From the NCBI GenBank assembly GCA_016801885.1, contig CM028887.1, positions 22,491,115 to 22,555,114 of the forward strand: a stretch of 64,000 bases of DNA, read 5' to 3'. The stretch is from Toxotes chatareus (lineage: Eukaryota > Chordata > Actinopteri > Toxotidae). Both the position numbers and the translations under genes were made by a program. Below, piece by piece: positions 12,982 to 26,730 of the stretch (position 1 is the first letter of the stretch; every line of letters begins with the position of its first letter). The notes below the pieces were generated by a model. It was not told where the DNA came from and made no database searches. It saw only the letters and a list, made by a program, of their open reading frames with translations.

Positions 12982-14032
12982 CAAAGAGAAATAAATTCCC
13001 GAGGAATGAAAATAAACTGAAAGCATCTCTATGAGTCTTTACTGCACAAACAGACCAGGAGCCGAAACATCCATCTAACAGCCAAGAATTTCCAGTGTCA
13101 CCGAATGTTCTGATAAAGAGCTCAAAAGACAGTTTGAACAAGGCTAATAGTCACAGAAAAGTACTCTGACCACTTCTGAGAGCCTGACAGATGGGTGTGA
13201 GCATGTGACTGATACACGAGCTACACAAATATTACGGTACATTCTGCTTCAATGGAAGAATTTCATATTTCATTTTTACAAGGAAGGAAGATGAGGATTC
13301 TTTTCTCCTTAGGTTTCTGCATTTTCCAAAAATAGGTGTTGGTGTTTTTTTTTTTTTTAATTATTATTATTATTCATTTTATTTTATTTCTTTTTTAATT
13401 ATTATCAGGGTCATCTTATATTCAGGCCAATATGGTAATTAGCTCACGTATTGCATATCACAGAAATATACTGACATCTTCTTCAGAATGAGTCATTAAA
13501 AGCGTGTATATTTTGTGTGGTTGATGATAGATGCCTGAAACTGTAATTCAACACAGCATCAAATGCACATCAAAGCTGTTAAATTAGTTTTGGTCTGTGA
13601 GATGTGAAAGCTTAAACACTCAGTGTGAGCAAAGCTACTCCAAATGCAGACAAAAACTTACTTCATCCCCACAAAATACAACCATATGCTAAGGTGGCGT
13701 TTCTGTGCAGGAAAGCTATGATTTAGATGTTTTCATGTACTGTCAGCAGCTACAACTATTACCATTGTGCACGCTCTGCTTGGAGGACATGGACATGTGT
13801 TTGCTCACAGCATTTCATGGAATGTCTGAGGTCACACTTTTTCTCTCTCTGTATTTTTCTCAACACGGTTACAAATGAATATGCCGGGCCCTACACCTAA
13901 GGGCACTTTGGCAACACAGCCATCCTGCATACTTGAGCCTGCAACCTCTACAATTTGCCATTAGCTAAACATTCTCAACGTCCCTGCAGGCCATGCGGCC
14001 AGGTGTTTCACTAAGAGCCACGCTGTCGTTTG

Positions 14033-14051
14033 TTTTTTTTTTTTTTTTTTT
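14033..14051. repeat. Poly-T run
   Basis: A run of 19 T in otherwise unique sequence. Confidence 0.9.
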
Positions 14052-15799
14052 GCCCTGAGCAACACCATAGTTCTAACAGGGAAGAGCTTTGAGCCGACAA
14101 TCTGTTGCCAGCTACAGATTGGTTCCACAGGTACTACCACTGAAGATGTGTAAAAAAGACCTGAGGATAGTACTGTGTCCAGCACAGCCCCCCTTCCAGG
14201 AATATCAATAATTCAAAAGGACAAAGTGTCTGATACATGAGAGTAAAATGCAGCTTGCTTTCCGTTCCCTCTGTCAATATTTTGACAGCGAGTGTGAAGA
14301 GGGGAAGGAATCCGAGGGGACTCTGCCATGTAAAGTGTTCTTTCATGTTTTGCAAAGTGAGTGCTACCTCTCCCTCTACATCCATGAAATGGAGAGTTAA
14401 GAAGAAGCCACCGTGGGGGTACAGTCTGTGCGGACTGACTGACTAACTTAACGACTGACTGGCTGGGAAAATGACTGAGCTTCGTGCTGCCGGTTTCTTC
14501 TTCTCTGCGACTGCTCTTGCTTCCAGTGTCTCACTCTGACACTTCTTACTCTCTTACTTCTGTCTTTCAGCATTCATTTTTTTCATTCCAACACACCCTC
14601 ACCTCCCACAGCAAAAAAAAAGGAGCGGAGGGAAGCTCATTACAGTTATGAGGAGGAGAGAGAATAACGCACAGGGAGACGGGGAGAGCTGCAGAGATGA
14701 AGGGGGTGAGAATAAAACAAATGGAGAGGAGTGTACAAAAGGTAATGAGGCCAAAAGAAAGGGAGCGATTCGAAGGAGTATGATAACAAGATAATGTGCT
14801 ACTGCCACTGTAGTCCTGATTTAAAACAAATGGCTACTATCAGCCTCAACAGATCTCTATTGTGTTTTTAGGGCACTGTGTACTACTCAAAGCCGAGGAA
14901 CAAGGTCTTTTTGGATTTTTAAAAACCACAGACTGTTGCATCATTTAAAGCACCATTCATCTGGGTTTAAGGATAGTAGTTAAAGCAGGTAGAAGGATGT
15001 CATCAACATCTGGGTTGCACATTGCAACTAATCACTTAACTCTCCTCCCAAAAGTATCTTTGTTCTGTGATGTACGAACACGTACACACAAACTAAGACA
15101 GGGTGTAAGCCACAAACACTCCTTTAATTATGCTGTGAAGTTTTCTCCCAGATGCCCTAGTTATTCTGGGGAGCGGGGATGCTGCGGAGTCTTTGGGGAC
15201 AAACGACGCTCCCTGAAGTGGGTGAAGGAGGATGGAAAACGTCCCTGGTGGCACCAGGGGAAGACCACGTCAGTGCTCTCAGGGGGAGAGAGCAATTCAG
15301 GCCCTTGTTTTCTCCTTCGTTCTGTTTCGTCTCCGACGGGTGAAAACAAAACAAGACAACATCAACGACATCTTAGAACAGCTTTTGTCTTTCTGGGAAC
15401 ATAATGTTACTGTATATAAATAAATAAAAAGTGGGAATAAAGTCTTCAGACGGGCTATTAGTGTTTCACAGGCTGTTCTTTGCCATGTCTCTTTTTGCCA
15501 TTTTTTTCTTTCCTTTTCTTTTGAATTAATATCACGAAGGACCAATACATATTCACTAATTACTGTGCACTTACTGAATTTTACTCTTTTAGGTTGAAAT
15601 CATAATCTCACAAGGCAACCACCGGGCCTCAGGCAAGAACAAAGAGATTTGCTTTTAAGTGGAAGATACAAATAATTTGAGAAAACTTGTCCGATTCACA
15701 AATTGTTCGCATAATTAGAGTTTTTAAATTAAGTTGTTCAGGCCTGTCCTACGAGTCAAGTAGAGTCTGTCTGTCTTCACAATGGGAACAAATGTCTAG

Positions 15800-16082
15800 A
15801 GCCATGCTAAAGACATGCTAACATACTCACACTGATAATGCTACATGCTGATGTTTAGCAGGTTTTATGTTTACAGTCTTACTTTAGCACGTTAGCATTC
15901 TTGTAATTGTTTCTGTCATAAATCAAATAGTGGCGCTAGAAGTAAATTCAGGGGATCACCATAATTATATGGATTCATACTGTAGGAACATAGACATCTG
16001 TACTAAATTTGATGACAACCCATCCAACAGTTGCTGAGATCGACCATGGTGGTGAACTGACAAACTGACCAACACTGAAATA
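15800..16082 (+). repeat. Dispersed acanthomorph repeat
   Basis: The sequence order atgctacatgctgatgttta, then gtggcgctagaagtaaattc, then caggggatcacc, then gtactaaatttgatgacaac and ccatccaacagttgctgag follows an abundant non-coding dispersed sequence recalled from spiny-rayed fish. It has no coding capacity and directly abuts another repeat on its right. Confidence 0.62.
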
Positions 16083-16310
16083 CCTAAAACCATGTAGGGC
16101 TTTTTCTAAACCTAACCAGCATAACCCAGGTTTTGTGCTTAAACCTAACCAAACCATGACAGTTCTATAAGCCTAACTGCGAGTTTATTATTGTAACCAT
16201 GATGATGAAGGTTGCATAGGCCAATTAAGGTCAATTAAGGTTACGCCTGCTGTTATACGAGCTCTATTTCAGAGGGTAGCGCCAAACGACCTATAATTCC
16301 TATTTGGAAT
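16083..16310 (+). repeat. Dispersed fish repeat ('cctaaacctaac' family)
   Basis: The motifs ctttttctaaacctaaccag, then gtgcttaaacctaaccaaac and attattgtaaccatgatgat match the family also present at 41,583-41,765 and, inverted, at 8,890-9,235. Confidence 0.55.
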
Positions 16311-16372
16311 TTGTTATCAAAATCAACTAAAATAAAAAGTTCAGCCCAGTGTGAGGTGCCTCATGACTAGCG

Positions 16373-16394
16373 TTTTTTTTTTTTTTTTTTTTTT
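16373..16394. repeat. Poly-T run
   Basis: A run of 22 T. It follows two dispersed repeats and could be the tail of a minus-strand retroposed copy, but no source is visible. Confidence 0.9.
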
Positions 16395-18639
16395 CCCAAC
16401 AGAGGTTCAAAAGAGTTACATTTATAGATTTTATTGGCATGAGTATTTCAACACAACATCTTTTACAGTTCAGTAGATGCTAGGAAAATTCTTACTCTCC
16501 AAGAGAGTCTCTGTACCTCAGGGTCTTTGCTGGCCAGCTGAAAATCCTCCGTTGCACCAGACAGGGTAACATATCACATCACCTATAATGGAATGTATTC
16601 TCTCATCTATTTCCGTGACTGTCATGTCCCCTGCTACTGACACTACTAAATATGTTATGTTTCCGTCCTCTGATTCCTAGAAACTCTTCAGTATGAAACT
16701 CTTCTTTTCACTCTTGGGTGACATTTCTGTGAGTCACACTTGCCCACAAAAGGAGCAGTACAGGTGATCATAACTCAAGAATACACTCATGTGCAGGTGG
16801 CATTCATCATGCTGAAATGAGCAATTAAGGAAATGTTTGTGTGGTTAAGACAGCTTGCTGAATCTGACTCATTTGTTTGAGCAACCCTCAAGGAAAGAAG
16901 TATTTTAAGACAGATAAAGGATAAAAAAATACAAAAATGTTTGTGAATGACACCCAATTAAAAAAAAAAAAATCACACTAATTGATTTTAACAGAATTTG
17001 TTTTTATTTTTTTATTTTATTGTACTTGTGTATTTCATCAACTGCTTGTTGTTTGTGTGATTCCCTGTCATCTAAAACTATCAAAGCAGGAGAAGCTTTG
17101 TATTAGTTTCCAAAACAACTAATCAGATTTTACAAGAAACACTGTATGTCTTGTTTCTTATCCTTATTTGCTTATTTTGACAAGCTCCATCACCAACTCT
17201 CATTGTATTTTAATTGTTGTGATAGCAGCAGTTAATGCAAATTTAACCAATCCCTGTAAACTCTGCACAATCTTGTCCAGTCACCGCAACTTTTCCACTA
17301 ATTTGACCAGTCGTCATAGTTTCCTGTGAGTTTCACCAATCATTGCACAAGTACGTCACCAAACTCACTTCCTTGTTTCTGCTTGTGAATATATGGACAC
17401 AAACATTTCCCAACAAAGGATACTGCTAAAGACCAAGCAAAGCGGTTCCCTGATGTTCTGCACCAAAGCTGGGTTAATTGTTTTGCACCACGTGCGATGT
17501 TGTGGTGGAACATGGTGGTCCTTTATGATTTGGGATAATTAGCTTGATATTATGGCTCATATTAAACCTAATTTACACACTGGCCCGCACCACACTCATC
17601 AGTCAAGTCTGCGCTTCTGCATCTAATAACTGTGTCACTTTTTCATTTCTTTTATGTGTTCTTCCTTATTTCCTTCCTGTCTCATCACTTATTAAGCTGG
17701 GTCTAATTAATATAGTCCATGTGAACTGTGAGCTCCTCTGAGTGATGGTGGATGAGTGATAATCAACTTATTATATTAACAGGCCTTCAACAGAGAGTTA
17801 TGGCACTCTATTATAATGTGTCAAGTGACCACTCATCTTATACATATTTTAAAAAGTACACAGTGGTGCTTTTTTGTGTATTTTTGTCATCTTTGGCAGA
17901 CAAAGCACTGCTTATTCTACAGGATTGCCCTTTACAGATGCTGAAGAAATAAACTACAGCTAAAGTGTTTGGAATGATAAAAGTTGTACTTAAGCACATG
18001 TTGACAGCCACTCTAAAATGAAGTTCACTATAAAAAAAAACCCTTGCACACAGATGAAAATGCACAGATTCACCAAGGAAAATTAAAAAAAGAAATGTGA
18101 ATATGTAAACAAATGATCACACTTCTGTGTTTATGTAGCATGCGTAAAGCAGCGCTGCATACCAAATTCATCAGGATAAACAGATGGCACAGTGCTGCAA
18201 TGTTGAGATTTCACACTGTGTATAATTTACAGCTCCAGTGATACCTATCATCACACACCAAAAACCCTATAGAGCTGTGAACAAAGCAGAGACCCATCTG
18301 AAGAGTTAAAAAATAAAATAGTAATAATAAATTACATATTTGTATCCAAAGCAAACATTTAGCCATAGAATTGTTGTCAGCCGGGGATTTTGGTATGTTC
18401 GTATCATGCCTCAAAGCTTGTCAGAAAACAAGCACCTAAATTTCATTATGGAGCCTTCTTGTCGCATTTGCTGTCAACACCACCAAACAACCCAACTTCA
18501 AAAGGCTTTCCCTCGTGCTAATGAGAAAAGGATGCATCCTGTTTTTCGAATCCACCAAGCGCCACCTTCTCTGAAATGCATTTCCCTTTCTCTGTCTTCC
18601 AGCCCACCCCCTTCATCCCTCCACCCCTACACAATTGAA

Positions 18640-18840
18640 CTCTGAAGTGCCAGCACGCAAATCAAGCGCTAATCCATTTGAAGCTGACAGGGCATCCTGA
18701 TTACGGCGGCAGCTTTCTTCTTCAAACGTCCCATCACCATCATCTATCCAGGAACACATGTCGAAACATGAAAGCGCTCCCGAGTTCAATTAGCCGATCA
18801 ATTGTTTGTCGGATGTGCCAACAAACTGGGGGCAAATTGT
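18640..18840. promoter_or_regulatory. Candidate conserved non-coding element
   Basis: A unique block containing ttcaattagccgatcaattg and nearby homeodomain-type TAAT/ATTA cores, free of simple repeats. The call rests on texture only. Confidence 0.22.
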
Positions 18841-20163
18841 CATACACACACCTGAGCCCAGGAGTTTAAGCCACAGAGTTTGCATGAAGGCACAGACTCA
18901 AGCACAGACTCAAACAAACACACAGGGCATACTAATTTGTGGAGCAAATTCAGACACACATACACAGCACAGACACAGTTTTATTCCTGTCACTTTCTCT
19001 TTGAATTACTAATATTTAGATATTAAAATTGGCAGAATGAGACGAAAAGCTTGTGTCTAGATATGAAAGAAGAAAGATGGAGGGACAGGGTGAATAACTT
19101 TCATGATTAAAGCGTCTTTCGTCCCAACTGCTAATGAAGCTGAAGAAAAAGTTCACTTCACTTCATGAAGGCCTGCCGCCTCACAAATGTCTAATAGAAT
19201 TACGAAGCAGGAATATTTTACATTACAAATTCCCGTCTGAAAGTTTTCTTTCCAATGATATCATCAGTGTGTCTCACTTTAGAGTCATGAAGATCTTTTG
19301 GATAGTTTGACAATTTTATGGGTTTATGTAAGGTCCATCAATTTTAATTGTTTCAACTTTGTTTATAATACTTTTTTTTTCTGTCAGTTTGATGTAGCAG
19401 CTAGCTCTAGCAGTGTCAGGGGTTTAAACAGATGTTGCTACGGAGAAGATGCCAAACAGAGATTGCAGCACACTTGCAGCGTGCAAGTAGACTGTGGTTA
19501 ATTGTGAGATACACTTAGGTCTGAATGCTGCAGTATTAAGAAAAAGTGTGCATCATTTGCTGAGTGTGCTATGTGTTGGTATTTCTCTGACATGGGACAC
19601 ACTTCAAGGTTGTGAACACTTAAGTGCTCAAGACCACAAATGTGGGCACTGGGACAGACTCAAAGGCATTTAACTAATAGTTCACATAAAATATTGATTA
19701 AGGGTTTTTTTTGTACACAAACTTGTATCTTTTCATAAGAACCAAATATACTTTATCATATTTGATTCTGATGATCGCATGTGCAGCAACTGCAAGTTAC
19801 TTAACATTGTCTATGCAAAAAATAAACCAGACTTTTAATTATAGAAGCCTAGACACTCAAATCGCATCTTCTTCTTCACAACTCTATATCTATTATTGCA
19901 ACTACCTTACTTTCAGTTGCTGCTTCGTTCTTTTCCTAAGGACATTCCCAAAACCACGACCATAACATTGGCTTTAAATATATAAAAGCTGAGGTAAGTT
20001 AAGTCACCAGGATGCTCCTCCAACTCCTCCTCAGGGGTCACAGCCTTTTTTCAGCTCCATTTTTTCTCAGGCACATAACCTCACCTGCACCATCACCAAC
20101 TAATTTGATTCAAATGCTAACTGACTTTGATTGCTTTGCTTAATAGTAATTAGCGCTGTGAAA

Positions 20164-20760
20164 CTTTGTCACCATTTTTCCTCACCCCCTTCCCCTCCAG
20201 TATTACTCCCCGCCGTCTCATCTGTCACCATCTCTCCCCATGACTCAGCTGCTTCTCTCGCTCTCTCTCTCCATATCTCTAATTCAAGCTCCCTGTCTTT
20301 AATTTTTCTCACTTCTTTCTCACCTCTCCTCCACTTCTTGATGAATTTCTCTCTCTCCCACTGTACTTCTTTCACCCAAATTCTCATTTGCTCCCTTCCC
20401 TCTCATCTTTATCTGTGCCTTCATGACTCGGCCTCTCATTCCTTCTCTTTACCTTTCTCACTTTCTCCGACTGTTCTTCGCAGGCAAGAAGTCACAGAGA
20501 TCAAAGGGAGGAAAAGATGGAAAGAGGCAAAGCTAACCCCCACGCATATATATCTACCCCGAGCTTTCTTTTTATTCGCACTCCAGCTGCTAAATCTGAA
20601 AGTCTGTCTTCCTCTAAACATCTCCCCGACATACTCATTCAATCTCTTATCTTCTTTCTCTTACACTCTCCACCCTGCCATCTCATTTGAATTGTCTTTT
20701 TCCAGTTGTGCCATATCTCTCTTTTACCCCCTTTTCTCCTTGTTTCACTCTCCTCTGATC
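20164..20760. repeat. Pyrimidine-rich low-complexity tract
   Basis: About 600 bp strongly biased to C and T on the plus strand, with many CTCTC and TTCTC units. The bias makes a 210-codon open frame (20,131-20,763) rich in Ser, Leu, Phe and Pro. It has no domain and reflects composition only. Confidence 0.7.
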
Positions 20761-22574
20761 TGAATGTATGTTGTTACAGCTGACGTCAGTCCAGGGAATC
20801 ACTCAAACACGCATGAGAAACATGCAAAAGATAAACTGGCTCTCTCTGAAAGATTCACTAGATGGCAAGATGAAACAAAAAAGAAAAGGAATGGGAGGAA
20901 AGAATAGAGACAGGCTCCTACATATATGGAGATGCTCAGCCCCTGGAGCTGCCACGGGGGCCATGCATCTCTTTTCTCTTCACAGCCCTATTAGTGTCAG
21001 TGTCTTTGTTTTTTTTCTCCTTTTTGTTTTTAACCATAAAGCAGGGGAATTAGCTGTTAGCACATACACATGTTCACACAAAACATGAGCACATACTTGA
21101 ACAAATGGCAGTATAGGCATACATATATGTGCAAAGATATTTACCCAAATGCAGAGAGGCACACACAACTACACACCACACACCTACATACACTCAAACT
21201 CTTTATATGTTAATAAAGTCCCTCTAGACTTTCTTTGTTCTCCAAGCTGCTTCATCCATCCCTTTCTATTTCCCCTAGAATGTTGTACAGTCTCCAAACA
21301 CACAGGGATGCACACATACAAGCCATCATCAAGAGCATGAAGAAAGTGTGTGTGTGAGAGAGAGAGTGTATGTGTGCACATGCTTCTTAGAATGTCCATT
21401 TAATGTATTCATAAGGCCTGCATTTAAACACACTGTTTGCACAGCTTCACAAAAAAAAAATATATATTAGCACTACAGCAACGTGATGAAATTTATAACA
21501 CAGAGCTGCAAATCTCTCCAGTGCGTCATAAGGCTTTTACATGATAACTTGCTCAAAAAAGTCCGCTCCCCTCCCTCCAAGTCCACCATGGGACGCATCA
21601 TCAGAGAGTTTAGAGTAAGCTTTCTTAATTCATTTAGTCCTTCTTCTCTCTATTGCATACCACTGGGATTCTCATGTTAGCCGCCCTGATTGAGGATCTG
21701 CGGGATATTACTTGTCTTGTGTGCCAACTTTGATGCCACTTAAAGAGCCCCAACAGGAAAAGTTTTGCAGGTGGACCAAGTGAGAGGCTCAAAGTCAAGG
21801 TTGAGCAATCTTAAAATAGAGTTGTGCGCCCATAAACACGTGTGATGAAAATTGATTGTGAAAGATTGAGGATATATGGATTTTTAATGGAGGCCGGGAG
21901 TGTGACACACGCACACAGGGAGACACACACACACACTCACACACACATGCTGTGCCCTACTGGTGTTTTAAAAGACACAGCATGATACTGTGCAGCTCTG
22001 CTTTACCTGCTGTTGTTGTCTGCCTACAGTTGTTAGCCGAGTCAAAGAGAACAAAACTCCAAGAGGTAAAAGAAATGGAAAAAAAGACAGAGAAAAATAA
22101 TACTGGCCAACAGTTTTATTTACCAATCTTCCCCTGCCCCCTCCTCTTCCTCCTCTCATTTTTTTCTTCCTTTCCAATCAAAGTTTCAGTGCACAACAAT
22201 AAGACTGCTTACTCTCTCAAAAGCTGTTTAAGTGAATTTCACTGGCTCACCGGGGAATCGCCCCACTGAGGCTTTTGAAGGCATTGAGGCAGGGAGAGAA
22301 AGTAATTACTTTTTTCCCTAAACAGAAGTGGGGCGCGGCGTGGTGTGTGTATATGAGTTTGTGAGTGAGTGTGTGTGTGAGAGAATGAATTAGTTTGTGT
22401 GTGTTTATGTTAGTGTGCACATGTGAATCTGTGTCATGCGTTTGTATGTGTAATTGTGAAACCTTGTGTTTGTGAGTGTGAGACTGAGAAGCAGACAGTA
22501 ATGGAGCAACAAGGTTCTCACACTCAAGTGAAGAACACAGCCTGGCAAGATTTTTACTATGGTCACGAGGCAGT

Positions 22575-22598
22575 GGTGTGTGTGTGTGTGTGTGTGTA
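22575..22598. repeat. (GT)n microsatellite
   Basis: A pure GT run of about 24 nt within a wider GT-rich patch that starts near 22,340. Confidence 0.94.
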
Positions 22599-23229
22599 TT
22601 TCAACATGCTTTCATTGCATTTCACACCTGTGTAAGAGAGATCTGGACAGAGCGTCAGAATAAATGTTTTTCTCCTTTTAATTTGAAATCAAAGTGGACT
22701 GAGCTGTGGACGTTCTTTATACCCGCCTTTTCCTTTACATTTACAAAATGGTGATGCACAGTATGTGTGTGTGTTTACATTTTTATTTGCCAAATGACAC
22801 AGTATGTCCATGCTGCCTCAAAGTGTCTTGGGATCTCATTCATTAGCGAAGATGAGACTGACAGCATGAGTTCAACAAGCAGATTGGCATGGCATCTGAA
22901 GCAATGCATGTGCTGCCTGGTACCGTACCCCTGTGGTGTAGAGGGAGCTAAGCCTGAAGGCAAAGGTCTCAGTTTACCAGTTGATGTATGTTCCAGCCCT
23001 CAGCTACATTCATGAACTCTGGGTATTGACCAAAAGAATGAAATCTAAGAAAATAATCAACTTCCTAACTCACAGATAAACAACTCACATATCTACACAG
23101 AGTTTGGAATAGAACTACTGCTACATTGCACTGAAAGAACCTAGACGAGGTCCCTAGAGCTGGTCTCTGCAGCATATCTGGGATAGCGCCTTTGCCTGCC
23201 CTCTATTTCTGCCCTTGAAGGCACTGGGC

Positions 23230-23499
23230 CCAAATTGTGGCAGTTAAAGTGGACACAAGGCCAGAAAACATAGATATGAGTGACATGGGTATTTGGAGGG
23301 TTGCTAGAGGTCAAACTTCAAGACACGGTAAGGAGCTTGGACATGGGAAAGTAGCACAGACCCAGAGCACCCTGTATCCTCCAGTAGGAGCTGGTGGACG
23401 TGGCTGGAGAGTAGGAAGTTTGGGCTACCTTGCTTAACCTGCTTCCACCACAACCCAGACATGGATAAATGGTTGGAGATGAATGGATGGAGGCCATTA
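23230..23499 (+). mobile_element. Rex3/RTE-type retrotransposon, 3' end fragment
   Basis: The sequence gcacagacccagagcaccct, then ggagctggtggacgtggctg, then gtttgggctaccttgcttaa, then acatggataaatggttggag and gatgaatggatgg follows the order at the 3' end of fish Rex3/RTE elements, which finish in GATG repeats. Only the last 200-250 bp is present. Frame is degraded. Confidence 0.65.
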
Positions 23500-26400
23500 T
23501 GGATGAGCATCTGATCAGAATTTCTTCCCCACTGGTCCCACTGGAAAATGGCACAACAAAATTTAACCCCAAGTCTTTGTGAAAAATGTGGTTTAACAAG
23601 CTTGGTGACGTTGTGACTGTTCACAGCACTAGTTGGAAAACTACTGTGGCAGGTGAGCTGTCCACTAATACACTAGTCAGCCTGCAAGTGCAATTCAGTT
23701 ATTTTGCTTTTCTAGCTTCTCTCGCTGCAAACTTGCATTTCACAGGTCACCAAAGCTGAACTTGATGCAAATAATTCACTTGGATTTACTTTATTCCATT
23801 TATTCCACTCATTCAGTAATTGATCTTGCGACAAACTATTGCCGTTTCAAATGCTGCTCTGAGTACGCCTTTACTCTGAAGACATCCACACGGAAGCACA
23901 TAGTGGGGGAGAATAACATCTAGGAGATTATTTTTAGCCATCTACCACAAAAGCCTAAACATGGAAAATGGTGGGAAATGGCTAGATCAATGGATGGATA
24001 CATAGGTATACCATAAGTACTACATTCCTCCCAAAATAATGATACACATATATACAACTTGCATGTTCACCCGTGTGCATACATTTGTGTTGAAGCCCCT
24101 AAGAACCTCTGCATTGAAATGAGGTCTTGTGTCATGTCATGCCATAGCTGAGCCCCTTCACCAAAGCCGGGTTCTGCTCTTAGATCGCTGTGTTTCTTAT
24201 GTAAATCCATCTGACACCACCGCAGTCTCTGACACAGCCCTCATTTTCTCCGCATCTCAAAGCCATGGCTCTTGCACTCAGTCATCTTGTCCAAAGTTCC
24301 TTTATTATTCCCTCTTCACTTTAAGTGGCCATCTACTCAGTTTATGTACTATTTTTTTTTCCGTGATTCATTTTGTTTTCTTTTAACTTTTACTCTGGGG
24401 ATATTGAGCAAGCGTTCCACCTCTTTCACCAGAGGAGGCTAGAGAGGAAGTTCCTGATCTCTCTGTCAGAGTAAAGACTGTGAATCTGAGGTCAAGAATA
24501 AGAAAAAGTCAGGACCAAGACTGATGGATGACCAACCACCCAGATGCAACATCAGGGCAGTCACCAAGACAAAGACTTGGCTAAAAGTACAGTTTCACAT
24601 TAAGTCCGTTATGTTGTTGGTTACACTCTCTGAGCTGAAAAGTTGGTGTTCAGTGTGCCAAATGATTTTCTAATTCAAGGATTTTGGACAAATTCCTCAA
24701 AAACAAACCTGTGGCAACATGTTAAGAAACCCTGCAAGTCAGATACTTTTATGTTTTCCCAGGGACAGTTCCCAGATTTGGTGCTTTGTGCCCAGATGGC
24801 ACTGTCCTTGGACACACACAGAAAACACACTTTGATTCCATCTTTCAGGATCACAGTGATGGATTAGTGAGAGGCTCCTAATTCACATTTACCTTTGGAC
24901 TGTGGATATTTTATCTAATCTGAAACCAACAGTGATTTTTTTTTCCTCCCTGGTAAAATGGCCCACCTCTGTTAACTCTGGCATCATGAATGATTTTAGT
25001 CTTGCTCGATATAGCACATAGAATTGTGTATTTGGCATCTGGACACTATGGCCAAACTTTTTGAGTGCTACACTACCTCCATTTAGAAGAACAAAATTCA
25101 GAACATGACTCAGGTGCAGTTTTCTGTCGTTCAGAGTCGTGGTAGGATTACAAATGAATTATTTCCACAACCTGGATGATTGACTGAATCTGTAAATCAG
25201 ATCAGACTTCACCCACTGATGCTAATGCCATCCCGAGGGGACTACTGTGTTAGTATGATAAATTACTTAGGGACTGTATCACTTGTGGCAGATATCTGTT
25301 AAGTATCTGTAAGGTGTTCCTAATATTTTACTTACTCTATTAACCTTTAAATAAGATCAAAGGAACCTTAATGATTTCCGTGGAGAAATGAGGTTGTCAG
25401 AGCAGCGACAGCAGGGGGAAAGACAAAATGAGTTTAAGCACACAAAAAGAATATAAATTTAGCAATAACAGAGAGAATTTGCACATTTAAGACAAGTATA
25501 GGGGAAAAAAGCAGCCAAGCTGAGGCTAGGACGTCTTGAGAAGTCAGTGATTTAGTGTGATTTATTTAACCACCTAATTTTTCCTCGATTGTCCAGGGAC
25601 TTCAACTGACCACCTTATACTCAGACGCCTAATTCTTGAACCTTAGAGTTTTTCGCAGCCATCTGCTCTTAGCCAAGTTTGCAGGTTTTCTCACTTCCGC
25701 TAATGAGAAGAGCCATTTCTTGCCATCTTCGCGGCAAAGACATCCTTCCCTTACTTTCTAATTTGTTTTTCATTTTACCTTAAATCAAACCTCAACCTCC
25801 TTGTCTTGTATTTCTAATGTTATACTCCTCCCTTTTCCACACACTATTTTTTACTACTGACTATTCACTAACTGGTTGAGTCACAGACATTGTTAGTTAT
25901 GTACAGAGTAAAAAACAGAGCATTGCCAGAAAATTTGTTTCTAGCTCCGGGGATGACGACCATGGAAGAAAATAATTTTAAGCATCAGTATTCACAGACA
26001 ACTTTATAAGCAGAGAAGAGAATAATTTAAAGGGTTGTGGGAATATGTTTCAGTTCAGGGAAATGTATAGAGAAAGAAAAATTAGAAGATATGAAGTGGA
26101 CAAATAACAGCTTTTTCTTGGCTTTTGATCTTTTTGATCATGTCTGGTATCTGGTATCTCATTGTTAAGTGGCTGGAATTTACAGGACATCTAATGAAAT
26201 TAAAACATTAAGTAATATAAAAAAATGTGAATAACTGTGAAATCAAAGGTCATGGTTAAACTTTTTTTTTAATTTATTAAAATTTGATTTACTCACTGTA
26301 GGAGTGGAGAGGAGCTCAGTGGAGACACTGGAACCAAGACGCCCTTGTATTGTACATACAACCTTTTGGTCACAGACTTTCTTCCATCGCTGAAGAAGAA

Positions 26401-26730
26401 CCAAGTAAGTGAGTAGGGACCCTGACCGAAAGCTGGCCTCAGTGAAGGAAAACTGAATTGAGTGATTGAAAATATGTCCCCGACCAAGGGCTTCCATTAA
26501 TAAATGAATATTGTAAAGACTGGAGTGGAAGTTTTCTTATTCCTTTCTCACTGTATTTAATGCCTGTGCAAGAATTGAAATTTGAGCACAGGTCGCAGGA
26601 GGTAAGGGAAAAACGTACTATTCACAACCACTGACCTATGCACTATCCAAAACACGCACACTATTCACAGTGTTATTTCAGGTTAAATCATGGCCTGTTT
26701 CCAGACATGTTGCTTTCAAGTAGTCCTTTT
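23500..26730. other. Gene desert segment
   Basis: No gene and no recognised repeat apart from short homopolymers. The sequence is ordinary unique AT-leaning DNA with open frames under 90 codons. Confidence 0.6.

Larger units (their letters stand above)
9236..15799. other. Gene desert segment
   Basis: No gene can be supported. Two minus-strand open frames (10,284-10,595, 103 codons; 10,895-11,164, 89 codons) are of protein-like composition but match no family I know. A hairpin lies at 12,936-12,981, and a short palindrome (ccctggtg / caccaggg) at 15,243-15,259. Confidence 0.5.
16400..23229. other. Gene desert segment
   Basis: No gene is seen. Apart from the separately listed pyrimidine tract and GT repeat, the sequence is AT-rich and unique, with short CA/GT-rich patches near 18,850-18,980, 21,150-21,190, 21,905-21,950 and 22,340-22,600. 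Confidence 0.6.

Noticed and set aside
15243..15259. Short palindrome ccctggtg-g-caccaggg
   Set aside because: Eight-base arms are expected by chance in a window of this size, and no linked motif supports a function.
20131..20763. 210-codon open frame as a gene
   Set aside because: Low-complexity Ser/Leu/Phe/Pro translation of a pyrimidine-rich tract, with no domain and no splice context.
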